From Hypericum androsaemum (taxonomy: Eukaryota > Streptophyta > Magnoliopsida > Malpighiales > Hypericaceae), in the NCBI GenBank assembly GCA_963995505.1, contig OZ023190.1, forward strand, positions 18,780,092-18,844,091: 64,000 nt of DNA. Reading direction: 5' to 3'. Below, one piece after another: positions 35,681-47,589 of this stretch. The notes below the pieces were generated by a model, which saw only the letters and a program-made list of their open reading frames with translations, ran no database searches and was not told the origin of the DNA. Every line of letters begins with the position of its first letter. The stretch's first letter is position 1. The position numbers and the translations under genes are program-made.

Positions 35681-36130
35681 GGGGATTGGATTATGTACGG
35701 ATGCTACTATTCCGAATCGTTTGGAATGAAAACACGCGGGAATTTTTTTGCAAATGCGCTAAAATACAGGGATCAAAATAAAAAAAGCCACGCACAAACA
35801 CAGGCCGAATACAAATGCCATTATCACATAACTGCGCATGCCAGTATTACATAACTGTGCATGCCAGTATCACATGACTACACATGCCAGTGTGACCTTT
35901 ATGAAAAAATGCTAAAACACGGGAGACCAAAATGAAAAAATACGCGTGCCATTATCATCAACGGGGACTTGCCGTTTTCACAAAAACAAATGCCATTATC
36001 ACATAACTGCACTTGCCATTATCACATACCTGCGCTTGCCATTATCACATACCTGCACTTGCCGCTGCGGTCTCCCTTCACTCCGAACCGTTTTGAATCA
36101 ATTCTTTCACTCTGTATCCAATCCAAAGCC
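35681..36130. mobile_element. Non-autonomous MULE (family B), 450 bp
   Basis: The left end GGGGATTGGATTATGTACGG pairs with the right end ...TGTATCCAATCCAAAGCC. Both arms contain the TTCCGAAYCGTTTKGAAT word seen in the large MULE's left arm (TCCGTACCGTTTGGAGTT at about 37483). Target duplication AAGTAATGC / AAGTAAAGC, 8 of 9. The middle holds repeated TGCCATTATCACATAACTGC words, the same ~22-bp repeat found in the large MULE's introns. It sits 56 bp upstream of the first possible YBEY ATG. Confidence 0.8.
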
Positions 36131-36459
36131 AAGTAAAGCGGGTTTGACGACGACGGGGGAGCGGGAGTGGTGTCTGCCCCGCGTTGTATATTTTACGTTC
36201 TAACTCTTAGAAATCAATAATCATTCTCGTATATATATTAGACTAATTAATTTATACTTGGATTAAATTGAGATTATTTGACTAATACTATCCTTAAAAG
36301 TTAATCATGCAATTTCATTCAAACAAAAAATAATTAATCAGTATAATCTAGTACTGATTAGTCTTGATATTTTCCAAAATCAACTCATGAGCCGTAAAGT
36401 CACATAAAATTTCCAAAATTGCCATAAGTAAAAATTTATAATCTCTCAAAATCGTTGGA

Positions 36460-37115
36460 CTGATGATGGTTGGAGTTGGAAACTTCAGTGGAGATGGAAC
36501 CTATTTGCCTTGGAGGAAGAAATGCTCGACCTCATGGAGGTTATCTCTACGACTCTCCTTCAATGCGGAAGAACTGACTCGATCTCCTTGAAGTCGGTCT
36601 TGGCGAATCATTTTTCTATCCAAGAATTACGCAGATCGTACTATGACAGTATCACTCCAATCACGCCCATCATCATTGAGCTGAGGACAATTTGGGGTGG
36701 AGGTTTACCACCAAAGGTTTTTTTTTTGTGGATTGCTGCTCAAGGGAAAATCAGAACAAGGGACGTTCCAATTCGTTTTGGTGGACTTGACGCCTGGGAT
36801 TCATTATGCCCACTCTGCTGGAGGAAGGATGAAACCTGCAACCACCTTTTAATGCACTGTACGTTCTCTTCCCAAGTCTAGAATTATTTTTTGAGGATGA
36901 TCGGACAAAATTGGTCTAGATTTTTTAGAATGGAGTTCGCACTGTCCACTTGGGAGGCTCTTGTGGAAAGTGGTCTGATCAAGAAGATTTGGCGTGTGCT
37001 ATTTAGTGCAATTGCTTGGGCCATTTGGCATCATAGGAACAAGATTGTCTTTGAAGGAGTGAGAGCCAATAAAGAAGAATTAATTTAATAATATTTACAA
37101 ATATTAATAATAAAA
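36460..37115 (+). mobile_element. LINE fragment (end of ORF2, zinc-binding region)
   Basis: The frame from about 36468 reads DGWSWKLQWRWNLFALEEEM, then LPPKVFFLWIAAQGKIRTRD and CPLCWRKDETCNHLLMHC. This is the zf-RVT module that follows plant LINE reverse transcriptases. After an in-frame TAG at 36879-36881 it continues WSRFFRMEF...AIWHHRNKIVFEG. An A-rich 3' tail ends near 37115. It is 5'-truncated and dead. The flanks from 37116 to 37442 show no gene. Confidence 0.85.
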
Positions 37116-38091
37116 AAAATATAAAGATGGTCATCTTCCTAAGGCGTGGGTCGTTTCCCCACCACCTTACGCGAGTCAAACACATCAGTTGCGTCAGGGG
37201 CATTGACTTTTTTCCCCTTTTCTGGACGAAACGGAATAGTGAACTCCGTGCCCAATCCATGCCCTTTTTATTTCAAAAGGTGTTTTGCCGAAAAAAATGT
37301 GCAAATTAAAATTCAGGAATTAGTAAATTGATTTTAAAAAAAATTAGAAACTAAATTATTATAGACTGTAGTGATAAGCCAATTATTTTAAACACGAGGA
37401 AACTATTGTTACTTAGCCCTTAAAAAAAGAATAGGCTATACTCAATAAACAGGGTCACGATTGGATCCGAAATACTAATATTCCGTACCGTTTGGAGTTA
37501 ATAGGAGCGAGAGGGGTAACACGGGAATTTGTTACACACGCGGGGGCGAACTCGGAAAAAAATTAAATTTCAAAAATTGAGCGCGATAAATTAGGGGAAG
37601 AACAGATTAGGAAACACGATCTGATAACCGCCATTCTAGTCAAAACGGAGAAAATAACGGATCCAGATACCTCTGAAGCCCAAAAACCCTAGATCTCACA
37701 GAAAGCTGCAATTTGAACAAAACAAAGAAGGTTACGGACCTGCAGATTTGAAAAATGGAACAGCTTACGGACCTGCAGAATTTGAATCTCCAAAATACAA
37801 AGGCAGGATCTTCGAATATTGAAGGTTAGTCCAAATCCTCTCTTTCTTACTTTGATTCTATAAATAAATCACGAAAATCAGTACAAAAACTCATTAGTTT
37901 TAGAACAGATCCAGAACAGCAAAAAGAACCAGCGGAATCAGAGGCATCAAGTATGTTTCAAATCTATACCAAAACGTCGAACATACAAAAACACAGAGGT
38001 AAGATTGTTAGTCTTCAAACTTTTCATTTATACGTATTTCCTATTAAAGATTCAAATAAGAACAGATGACATGGACTGGCACAATGTGCTC

Positions 38092-38345
38092 CATAATATT
38101 GGCACTTTATGGCATGTAGTAATGGTATGTTATGATATGTGATGTTGGCAACTGTTGTTATGTCACAATGGCATGAAGAGAAAATTGAATTTTTTTGCCA
38201 GCGCCGACTGATTTGCTTCGTTATATTGGCATTTTATGGTATGTGGAAATGGCATGTTATGATATGTGATGCTGGCAACTGTTGTTATGTCACAATGGCA
38301 TAAGGAGAAATTTGATTTTTTTTGCCAGCGCCGATTGATTTAGAG
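38092..38345 (+). repeat. 127-bp tandem duplication spanning a transposase splice acceptor
   Basis: The copies at about 38092-38218 and 38219-38345 share TATGATATGTGATG, TGGCAACTGTTGTTATGTCA, CAATGGCAT and the T-rich tract ending GCCAGCGCCGA. The duplicated block includes the 3' splice site and first bases of the FAR1-domain exon, so two candidate acceptors exist; only the second opens the conserved frame. Confidence 0.85.
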
Positions 38346-39164
38346 CAGATTGAAGAAGAAGAATGGTGGAAGCAAACACAATTTGCTACATTTGAAGATG
38401 CGCGAGACTTCTACTATTCATACGCGCACCAAAAGGGTTTTAGTGTGCGCATTGATTATCAAAAAAGAGAGATGATCGACGGTGAGCCCACGGGTAAATA
38501 TCTTTACATCAGATATCTTTGCAACAAAGAGGGGACCCGAAAGAGACGTAATCCCTTGCAATCCTTGACAAAGAAACGAACATATGACCGGAGAGAAGAA
38601 AGAGTTGGATGTATGGCCAGAATAACTATCCATTATTCTGAACAGAGATAATCTTATTTCATAAAGGAATGGACAGTGCAGCACAACAATCACGAGCTGC
38701 ATTCGCCATCATTCGCGTATATGTTGAGATCAAACAGATCTGTTAATCCACTCCAACAATAAATAGCTCGGATGAATAACGATGCTGGTATCAAGCTTAG
38801 ACCATCATATGAAATGATGGCAATGGCGGCTGGAGGTAAGGAACACCTGGGTTTTTTACCAATAGATCTGAAAAACCATCTGGGAAGTCGAAGGCAAAAA
38901 AGCATGAAGGCAGGTGAAGCTACTGCCCTGCTTGAGTATTTCAGAAATGAGGCATTCCAAAATCCAGCTTTTTACTATGAGATCGAAGTAGACAACGAGG
39001 AGCAGATCACGAACATTTTTTGGGCTGACAAAAGGATGAGGACGGACTACAAATACTTTGGTGATGCCATATGCTTTGACACCACATATAGGACAAACAA
39101 TAATTATCGCCCATTAGGTACGACATACTCATATTTCTCTGTTTCATATATCCATACATAGATT

Positions 39165-39425
39165 CTGTAAATGTGATAATGGCACGTCCTATTATGTGAT
39201 AGTGGCACGTACTGATATCTGATAATGGCACATTATGTTATTTGATAATGGCACGTCCTGCTATTTGATAATGGCACGTCCTGCTATTTGATAATGGCAC
39301 GTCATGTTAGGCGATAATGGCAGGAAATCTAGTATGACAATGGCACGTTCTGTTATCTGATACTGGTACGGCATCTGGTGCGATAACGACATATACTGTG
39401 ATGTGATAACGGCATGACCTGTAAT
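39165..39425 (+). repeat. ~22-bp TGATAATGGCACGTCCTGCT array in a transposase intron
   Basis: About ten imperfect head-to-tail copies of TTTGATAATGGCACGTCCTG and variants fill the intron between exons 38333-39117 and 39450-40199. The same AATGGCA core occurs in several other introns and flanks of this MULE. Confidence 0.85.
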
Positions 39426-41298
39426 TATACTTATTGTTGAATTGTGCAGCCCTATTTGTTGGATACAACCACCACCATATGAGCAGCATTTTCGGAGCGG
39501 CACTGTTATTTGATGAGACGACGGAGTCTTTCAAATGGCTGTTTCAAACTTTCTTAAAGTGCATGGATAACAAAGCTCCGCAAACAATATTCACTGACCA
39601 AGATGCTGCAATTGCGGCGGGCATCAAATTGGAGATGAAAGGTACATACCATTGTCTATGTACATGGCATATATTAGAGAATGCAAAGAAGAATCTCAGT
39701 CATCTATACACAAATACAATAGCCCAAGCTTTCAGTTATATGATATACGAAGTAGATGATGAAAATGAATTCAATCATGCATGGACAACTATGATGGGAG
39801 AGTGTTTCAAACCAGAAGGGCACAAATGGCTAGATTGGATCCATGATTCACGAGAGAAATGGTCATCTGCGTGGGTAAAGCAACACTTTACTGCTGGTAT
39901 GGTGACAACGCAATTGGTTGAATCATTCAACAGCATAATAAGGAGGCATTTATAATCAGACTACAACCTTATTGAATTCTTCACGCATTTTAACAACCTG
40001 CTTGATGATAGAAGGGCAGAGGAAGCAAGGGAAGACTTTGCATGCAAGGACATGAAGTACAAGAACAAGTACATAGGCAGCTCAATAACAAAGTCAGCAG
40101 AAATTTACACACATTGCATGTTCGACAGATTCCAGGAACAATATGGTCAATGTTTAGAATACAAGATTCAAAAAGAAGTTAACAACGACCATCTGAAAGG
40201 TAACACAATTAATACATAATATACATCTCATGCCGTTATCGCATAAACTGCCGTTGTCTAACTGATCTGTGATTACAACCATGTCTGCAGGCCACATCAC
40301 TCAATGCAGCGTGTATAAACGTTCAAAAGAAGACGATACAATTAAACTTGATGAGAGAACGGTTCATATTGAAAAGGAAAAAAATGATAATTTCATGCTC
40401 ATGCCGTCTCTATGAAACCCTTGGCATATTTTGTAGGCACATTCTGAGAGTCATGGAAACCTTGACTTCCTTGGATGAAAAAGAATTCTCAAAGGTACCA
40501 GACCATTATCTTCTGAACAGGTGGACAGTAAAGGCTCGGGATGGATTGGAGTCTTCAGACATGCAAACAAAACTGATGCCAGATTATAAATACAGAAGAA
40601 TTTTCAGTTATCTAACATGCAAGATGATACAGTTGGCCGATGAAGCATCAATGGACGCTGAGAAAGTTAAAATTCTTGAAGATCTAATAAGTAATGCAAG
40701 GCATCAATTCGAACAAGGTAAGAACGTTTTAACTTCGACACATTATTATGGCTGTGCTAGATATTAACATTTAAAATATTTTAACATAAAGGTACCAAAG
40801 CCCCTTCAACGCAGCCAACAAATGTTGATCCACCAATATCTCAACTAGGTGGAAAAATTATAAAGAAAAGAAAGAATCCAAACAAGTCGAGGCAGAGACT
40901 GAAAAGTTCAAACGAGATCGGAAGGCAGAAAGCAAGGGCACGATTCAAAAAGAAGACACAAACCAATTTGGATATAGACTTAAATGTTGATCCATGTTAA
41001 CATTCATCTCATACTGTACACACACAAAGTATAGCCATGTTATACTTGACAAACAAACAAAAAAGTGCTAAACACATATAATTTTCATTGTGATGTTTTG
41101 ACAGTTTCATATAACCACATTTGGCGTCTCTCGCCAGTATCATACAACCATTTATACCATTGCCATAACAACTGTTTTTGACTTTTTGCATTTTTTTGGC
41201 TTTGTTATTTATTGACTTTTAAAAAATTATTAAAAGGCAAAAAAGGTTGTCATTCATGCCCTTGTTTAATTGTTATTATCTGTTTATGTACAAAAAAA

Positions 41299-41592
41299 GG
41301 GTTTTGGATTGAGTAGGGACTACTAAATAGTTGTCCCTACGGAGGGGACTCATTCAGAGCCCTTGGATCTATTTTTTTAATTAAAAAATTTGATCTGATG
41401 GTCAATATCACACGAAGGGTATTTTTGACCATATATCCCAAAAAGTGCCAACTAAGATTCCACCCACATTTATTCTGCCGCCCATATTAATTCTGCCGCC
41501 CATATTAATTCTGCCGCCCACATTAATTCTACATTAATTTTACTTTTTGACCATATATTCTCTTCCTCTTCCCCTCTCTTTCGTGGTCACTT

Positions 41593-41637
<45 letters not shown>

Positions 41638-43370
41638 CCATTTCCCTCGCCGGAGAAAAAGAAGAGACCGGGAGAAGAAGCTTCGCCGCCGGAGTGAAAT
41701 TGCCGATCACTCCGTTTATCCGTACACGTGTACGTTTATAACGCTCTCTCTCTCTCTCTCCGTTTCGTTTTAGATTTTTTTGTCCTTTTAAATTCCTGTG
41801 AAGTTCACTAGTATAACTCATGGTCAAGAGTGGTTACGCGTTGGATCTAGCCTCGGCCCGGCGAAATGGGATGACCTGGCCGGCTAAACCGAACCAACAT
41901 TCTCGACACCGCCACCGACGGCCTCTTCTACTACCTCTTCGGATCCGTCTACGCCATGAACATCATGTTTACCACCATGATATTTTTGTATTTGTACAAT
42001 AGTATTTTTTGTATTGGTATATTTGTATACTCATACTGATTTTCGGATGTAATGATAGTGGTTTTCAGATATAGTAATACTGGTTTTCAGTTGTAATGAC
42101 ATTGGTTTTCATATTTAATGATACTGGTTTGCAAATGTAATGATATTGGTTTTCATATTTAATGATATTGGTTCGCACGTTTACTTATAGTGGTTAGCAT
42201 GCTTACTGATATTAGTTTTTGGATATTGATTTTCGGATGTTGGGATATTGGTTTTTGTATGTTGGGATATTGGTTTTCGGATGTTGGGATATTGGTTTTC
42301 GTATGTTGGGACATTGGTTTTCGTATGTATTGATATTGGTTTTCGTATATATTAGTTTTCATATATTGGTTTTCAGATATTGATTTTCGTATATTGGTTT
42401 TCGAATGTTGGGATATTGGTTTTTGTATATTGGGATATTGGTTTTCGGATGTTGGGATATTGGTTTTCGGATGTTGGGATATTGGTTTTCGTATGTTGGG
42501 ACATTGGTTTCCATATGTATGATATTGGTTTTCGTATATATTAGTTTTCATATATTAGTTTTCGGATATTGATTTTCGTATATTGGTTTTCGTATATTGG
42601 TTTTCGGATGTTGGGATATTGGTTTTCGGATATTGGGATATTGGTTTTCATATGTAGTGATATTGGTTTGCGTATATAGTGATATTGGTTTTCGTATGTA
42701 GCGATATTGGTTTGCATGTGTAGCGATATTGGTTTTCGAATGTTGGGATATTGGTTTTCGCATGTAGTGATATTGGTTTACATGTGTAGCGATAATGGTT
42801 TTCATATATAGTTATATTGGTTTTTGTGTCGTCGTCCTCCGAATTTTAAAATATGCCGTCCGACCGGTCGGACCAGGATACGGGTGTAAATGCATATCGG
42901 ATTTTGACCAAAAAATAGTTACCTTGCGAACCGAACTAAATTTGGTCGGATAAAATGGTCAGACCAAAAATTTGACCAACCAGAGGTGGTTCACCCAGAT
43001 TTTTTAATAAAAAATATATATCCGGTCCGGTCTAATATTCCTATTGGTTATATTCAAATTTAAAAATCTGGTCCGACCGGTGGTCTGTCCGATTGGACTT
43101 GTTGACCCTGAGTACTATCCAAAATTCGTATTTTGAAGACCATAAGTTTTCTTAAGTGAATAATTTTGAATTTTGAAAGGAAGAGGAATGTGAAGAATCA
43201 ACCAATAGTATGATTTTGGGTTTAGTGAAACTAATTAATTATTCCTCTCTCTTTTGCTTGTGCTAAATTCCAATATTACCCCTGAATATAATTTTATTGT
43301 CCAAATTATCCTTTTACTCCCTTTGATCCATTTCGGTAGGGACAATCCATGTCCCCACCTAATCCGACCC
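41299..43370. mobile_element. Nested non-autonomous family B MULE, 2072 bp
   Basis: The left end GGGTTTTGGATTGAGTAGGG and the right end CCCCACCTAATCCGACCC are inverted copies, continuing with TTGTCCCTAC in both arms. Flanks share CAAAAAAA (8 bp, with one extra A on the right), an A-run TSD. The left arm is also very like the right TIR of the host MULE (GATCTGATGGTCA and GGGTATTTT in both). It has no transposase: a CT microsatellite (41599-41635), a short GC-rich segment and a long minisatellite. It lies between the two convergent genes of the host element. Confidence 0.82.
42000..42835 (+). repeat. ~22-bp GATATTGGTTTTCGTATGTT minisatellite
   Basis: Some 830 bases of tandem units built on GATATTGGTTTTCGGATGTT, with CGTATGT, ATATATT and GTAGC variants; unit length varies around 12-24 bases. 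Higher-order blocks recur (42230-42400 resembles 42400-42600). Minus-strand frames read ENQYPNIRKPISQHPKTN-type peptides, which are translations of the repeat rather than a protein family. Confidence 0.92.
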
Positions 43371-43384
43371 CAAAAAAAAGTTAT

Positions 43385-43500
43385 ACACTTAGTGTTATCT
43401 GCTGATACTTTTCTCATAACGGCAAGAGATGTTATGTCACAACGGCATGACACTTTTCTCACAACGGCAAGAGATGTTATGTCACAATGGCAAAACCTTT
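43385..43500 (+). repeat. AATGGCA-type repeats downstream of the ULP gene
   Basis: GATGTTATGTCACAACGGCA and GATGTTATGTCACAATGGCA recur at ~50-bp spacing just outside the nested element, between it and the ULP stop codon. The core is identical to that at 38158-38180 and 38278-38300. Confidence 0.75.
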
Positions 43501-43826
43501 TTGGCTGCACAATGAATACAATTACACTACTATACAAAAAGCGGAATCCATTCAAAAAATTTACACAAAACGAAACATCATATACTTGCCATTGAAAATT
43601 GACCATGTTCAGTAAAGTCATCATAACCCATATACAAACTGCCATCATAATAAACATTCACCATGTTCAGTAACCCACATATAACTACCAACATAACAAG
43701 CATTCACCATGCTTAGTACCCATATATAACTGCTATCAAAGGTAACCATGTTCATTAACACTAAAAATCCGAATCTATATAACAAAAATTCAGCACATAT
43801 GACCTTATTCCCAAATCCATTTACTG

Positions 43827-46800
43827 CTACTTCTTCCTCGACTTTCCCCATGCTTCGACTTTTTCCCACAACAATGGCAAGACTAGATTTTCAGGCTGCA
43901 CAATCATATCCAGACACATTTGCTTCCTGAATTTGTTAACGAAAACTGATGTTGGCCATTCATTCTTATGTTCTTCCTTTATCAGACCTTTGCCCCAGTT
44001 CGCCAAGAAAAATTCACAATACAGGCAGACAAAAACCCCACAACTGAAACTATCCTGCTGCTTCGAGATATTTTCAACAACACTATACTTGACAGTGTTA
44101 AAGCTGAACAAATTCCGAAAACAACTCACAAATGGGGAAAAGAGTCCAACAATCTTCTTTGCATTATCAATGAGCATCTCCGCTTTACTTTCATTAATCT
44201 CCATGCTATCGAGGATGTAGCAGCTTCCTCTCCCCCTCACATCAACGACATACACAGAGAAGTGCCTCTCGTGAAACCATGAAAAAATCCACTATTATAA
44301 ACACATGAAGAAAAATATAAAAAACAGCACAAAAATATGTTAAGCAATACAATAAAAAATAAAATGTATGAGAAAAATAGACGACAATGACACTTACATA
44401 AGGAATTTTGCCCAAGTCGCAACACATTGGGAAAATATTATCAAGGTAATTTTGTATATCGAATGCATGACTTGTTATAGTTGCTGGATCCATATCATCA
44501 ATACCTTGGTGACCAGGTTTCAACCACGTACGCTACAATGATTGAATAAGAAAAGTTATCAGATTGATCAAAATGGCATGTGTTAAGTCACATTGGCATG
44601 TTCTTTTAAGTCGCAATGACATAATTTGTTAAGTCGCAATGGCATGATCCCTTAAGTCACAATGGTATGATCTGTTCAGTCGCAATGGCATGATCTGTTA
44701 AGTCATAATGGCATGATCTGTTAAATCAAAATACTGTAAAAAAGGAAAAGAGAACTCACAGCCCAATGTATAGGGAATATGATGCGATCAGTCACCGACT
44801 GCTTCTGAAGCCGTTTGACCACAGATCTTAAATACCAATCAATCACAGAGGTGTTGAGCCATGATCGACGGAGCAAGGTTTCTGTGTCTTTGCAAACTAG
44901 TTTTTGTTGATTCTGGTCCCATGCAAAAATCTCACCACTATTAACAAAAAAAGAACAAATATTATAAGACCTGCAAATTCTGTGAAACAAAAAATAAACC
45001 ATGACAAAAAGGTGTAGCTTACGGGAGTGAACCACGTTTTCTTGTAGTCACATACTGGTAGATCATATCCTTCTGATCATTAGTCAATGACAAGCACAGA
45101 GTCGCAGCCAACTGAGCCTCCCCTGGCCGATTCATTCGAGCTTCAACTTGTTGACTATATCGGATGGGAACTTCCTTAATAGCAGCCTCTTCTTTAATTC
45201 CCTCTACCTCGTCTTCATCTAGCTGGCATTCAGGGTCCAAATCAATAAAAGGTGTAACTTTGGATGCAACAACAACTCCTTTTCCCTTCTCCTTCTTGGA
45301 TCGACGACGAGGTGCTTCATCTTCCTGTGTCTCAGCATCAGCTACTGGCTTAACCCTCTTCCTCTTCCTCTTCCCCTTCCCTTCGGTGAATGGAGATCTA
45401 CGATTCATGCTAGAAAGCCTCAAACGCTTCCCTCCTACAGCCCCTGTAATTGCACCCGGTGCATCTACAAAAGAGGGATCATGGCCCTCACGATAAAACC
45501 CTTCTGTGTGGCATAAACTTCTTCAGCCGCATCTACAACGGTAAAACATTTATCACAAAAAATAGGATCATCAAATGGGCTTTGAGAATCGCAAATATTG
45601 GGCTGCATTCCATCTCCATATTCATGAGCAGCAGACGCTTTTGGCCCATACATTTCATTATCTACATCTGAGAAACCTAGTGAGAAAGATGGAAAATCAA
45701 TACCTGGCATCCCCAATGGTATAGATAAATTGCACATGCCTACTTTGGCCGGGCTATATTGGCCAGCCTTTTCCTCAACATTTCCACCCTCATCATTCAC
45801 CTCTTCCTCTAGAGTATGATCCACCACTTGAGTAGGGACATGCTCCTCTTCAACTTCATCATCTACCTTATCAGCATGTTTAGGCAAGGGCTCCGTCTCT
45901 TCATTGCCACCATTATCACTATGATCAACAACTTGTGTCGAAACCTGCTTCTGGCACTGTTCATTCAGTTCGGACAAGCCAGATGCCAATGCCACAGACT
46001 CTTCAGCAATGCTTGAAATCATCTGACCCCAATGATCATCAGAAGTAGCATAATCAGATTGAGAAGGACGGTAATCCGGGTTAGATCGAGAACCAAAGTA
46101 ATTTGGTTCAAATTCACCATCATCTGTGGTACCGCAACTCAATACCATGGCCCATTGATCACCAACGGCAACACTTCCCGTCTGCTTCGGCTACAAAAGT
46201 ATCAAAATAGCCGCACAAAAAAAAATAGTGAGTCATATTGCAAGAACTGTCATGCCTTACTGGCAAGAACTGTTATGTCAGGATGGCATGTTCTAATCTG
46301 ACTCAAATATAGAATTCTATTTCACAAGATAAGAAAACTTACCACAGAATCATTTTTCTTTCTCTTCTGCTTAACAAATGCATCCTTTTCAGATTCTACA
46401 TTGCGTGCAAGATCTGCAACAGCCTCCTCTTCATCCATCTCCTCAGCATCAATCTCCTCCTCCTCCTCCTCCTCCTCAACCACATCCTCATCATCCTCAA
46501 CAACTGCCTTCCCCTTTGTCTTAGCAGCAATACATTTCTGAACCTCAGATTTGTAACTCTGCAAATCATCAATATGCGTATGCACTTTGCCCAATTGTTC
46601 GAACAGCTGCATTGCAACACCAAAATGCAATTAAAAATTACAAAAACTATTCATGCCATTCTCACACTAACATGTCTCAAAGATTAGAAATACATGTAAC
46701 AATCACCTTGCTCAGGGGCATGACTGCCAATCTTCGTTTGGAACTAGACATGAAGATACAACCAATGCCAGTGGAGGAAAAAGGTGCACTAGGATCCACT

Positions 46801-47507
46801 TCATCCTCATTTGTAACAGGTGTCTTTGCAATGTATTTCTTAACCAAGTGAAGATTGCCTCCAATCTTAACTAAATTGTTGGGCTTATGGACACACCGTC
46901 TCAGCTCATCATTTACCTTATCTGAGACAACTTTACACCAATTGTATTGTGTTGCCCCCGGCAGCGGGAAAAGATAGGTAAGATACCTGGCATCAACCAC
47001 AGGAGAGATACTAGGGGCAAGAAACACAGCAATCGCATAAAGTATGTAGATTTTAGCCCAATCTACATACGCACGCACCTTACTCTGCTTACCACTCTTA
47101 CTCCGATTAACACACTTAGTGCGCAACAAAAAAGCCGCTATCTCTGGTATATCTATATGCAATGACCTTTTCAGGTTAAGCCCAACCCTTGCCAAAAGGT
47201 CTTCAACCTTATCCCTCCTCTTCCCCGTGAATAAATTTCCTTTCAAACTGACATCAGCATCCCCCATTGGGAGCTCAAAATATTCATGTACAAAAGATGT
47301 CGGTACAACAACATTTGTTTTTCGACATTTCTCACGGACAGTAATAAGCTCATCTGGATCCAGATCATCAACATCAATATTCAGCAGGCACCCAAACCCT
47401 GCTTCATCTATACACTTCGCTATTTTATCACGGTCCTCCATAGCAAACAGCTTGGAGTTCACAGCTATAATATAGCTAGGCTTGCTAAAACTCCTGAAAC
47501 CAGACAT
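43827..47507 (-). pseudogene. Ulp1-type (C48) cysteine protease of the MULE; one frameshift
   Basis: Exons on the minus strand: 46707-47507, 46343-46606, 45023-46190, 44760-44937, 44398-44532 and 43827-44291. The ATG at 47507 follows directly on a TTTTTGCAG acceptor, so a 5' UTR intron is likely. The N-terminal ~267 residues are a mobile-element-type domain. An acidic middle follows (EEEEEEEEID), then a Lys/Arg-rich stretch, then the protease domain. The catalytic set is visible: His in ERHFSVYVVD, Asp in YILDS, Gln in KQQDS and Cys in SFSCGVF. The total is 3011 nt; one T is lacking in the run complementary to 45495-45498, after QKG. With that base the phases of the exon chain agree and give about 1003 aa. 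Every other part is open, so the lesion is recent or a sequencing error. Similar genes are known from ULP-bearing MULEs. Confidence 0.85.
44560..44735 (+). repeat. ~23-bp AAGTCGCAATGGCATGATCT array in a ULP intron
   Basis: Seven imperfect copies of AAGTCGCAATGGCATGATCT plus GTT fill the intron between the ULP exons at 44760-44937 and 44398-44532. Confidence 0.85.
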
Positions 47508-47589
47508 CTGCAAAAAACAAAATATAAATGATAAATGGCATCACAGAATACTACTATCAAACAACACTGCTAACAAACAACACACATCA

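Larger units (their letters stand above)
37755..41000 (+). pseudogene. MULE transposase, FAR1/MudrA type, degenerate
   Basis: Exons visible: 37755-37824, a small one near 37902-37950, about 38333-39117, 39450-40199, 40291-40717 and 40792-41000. The N terminus has a FAR1 DNA-binding domain (FATFEDARDFYYSYAHQKGF...CNKEGTRKRR). The catalytic core follows with AICFDTTYRTNNNYRP, ALFVGYNHH, IFTDQDAAI and CTWHILENAKKNL, then the SWIM zinc finger CSCRLYETLGIFCRH. Lesions: in-frame TAA at 38649, at about 38759 and at 39953, and one extra A in the A7 run at 40378-40384 that shifts the frame into the SWIM motif. The C terminus ends LDIDLNVDPC, containing a DLNxxP motif. It cannot encode a full protein as written. 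Confidence 0.88.

Noticed and set aside
37126..37331. Overlapping 60-85 aa frames after the LINE tail
   Set aside because: Both strands open over a short segment with inverted GGCGTGGG/CCACCACC words; no protein similarity I recognise.
42159..42805. Minus-strand proteins with ENQY/ISQHPKTN repeats; also considered as a CRISPR-like array
   Set aside because: Direct reading of a 22-bp minisatellite with no unique spacers; plant nuclear DNA, no cas genes, and units vary in length.
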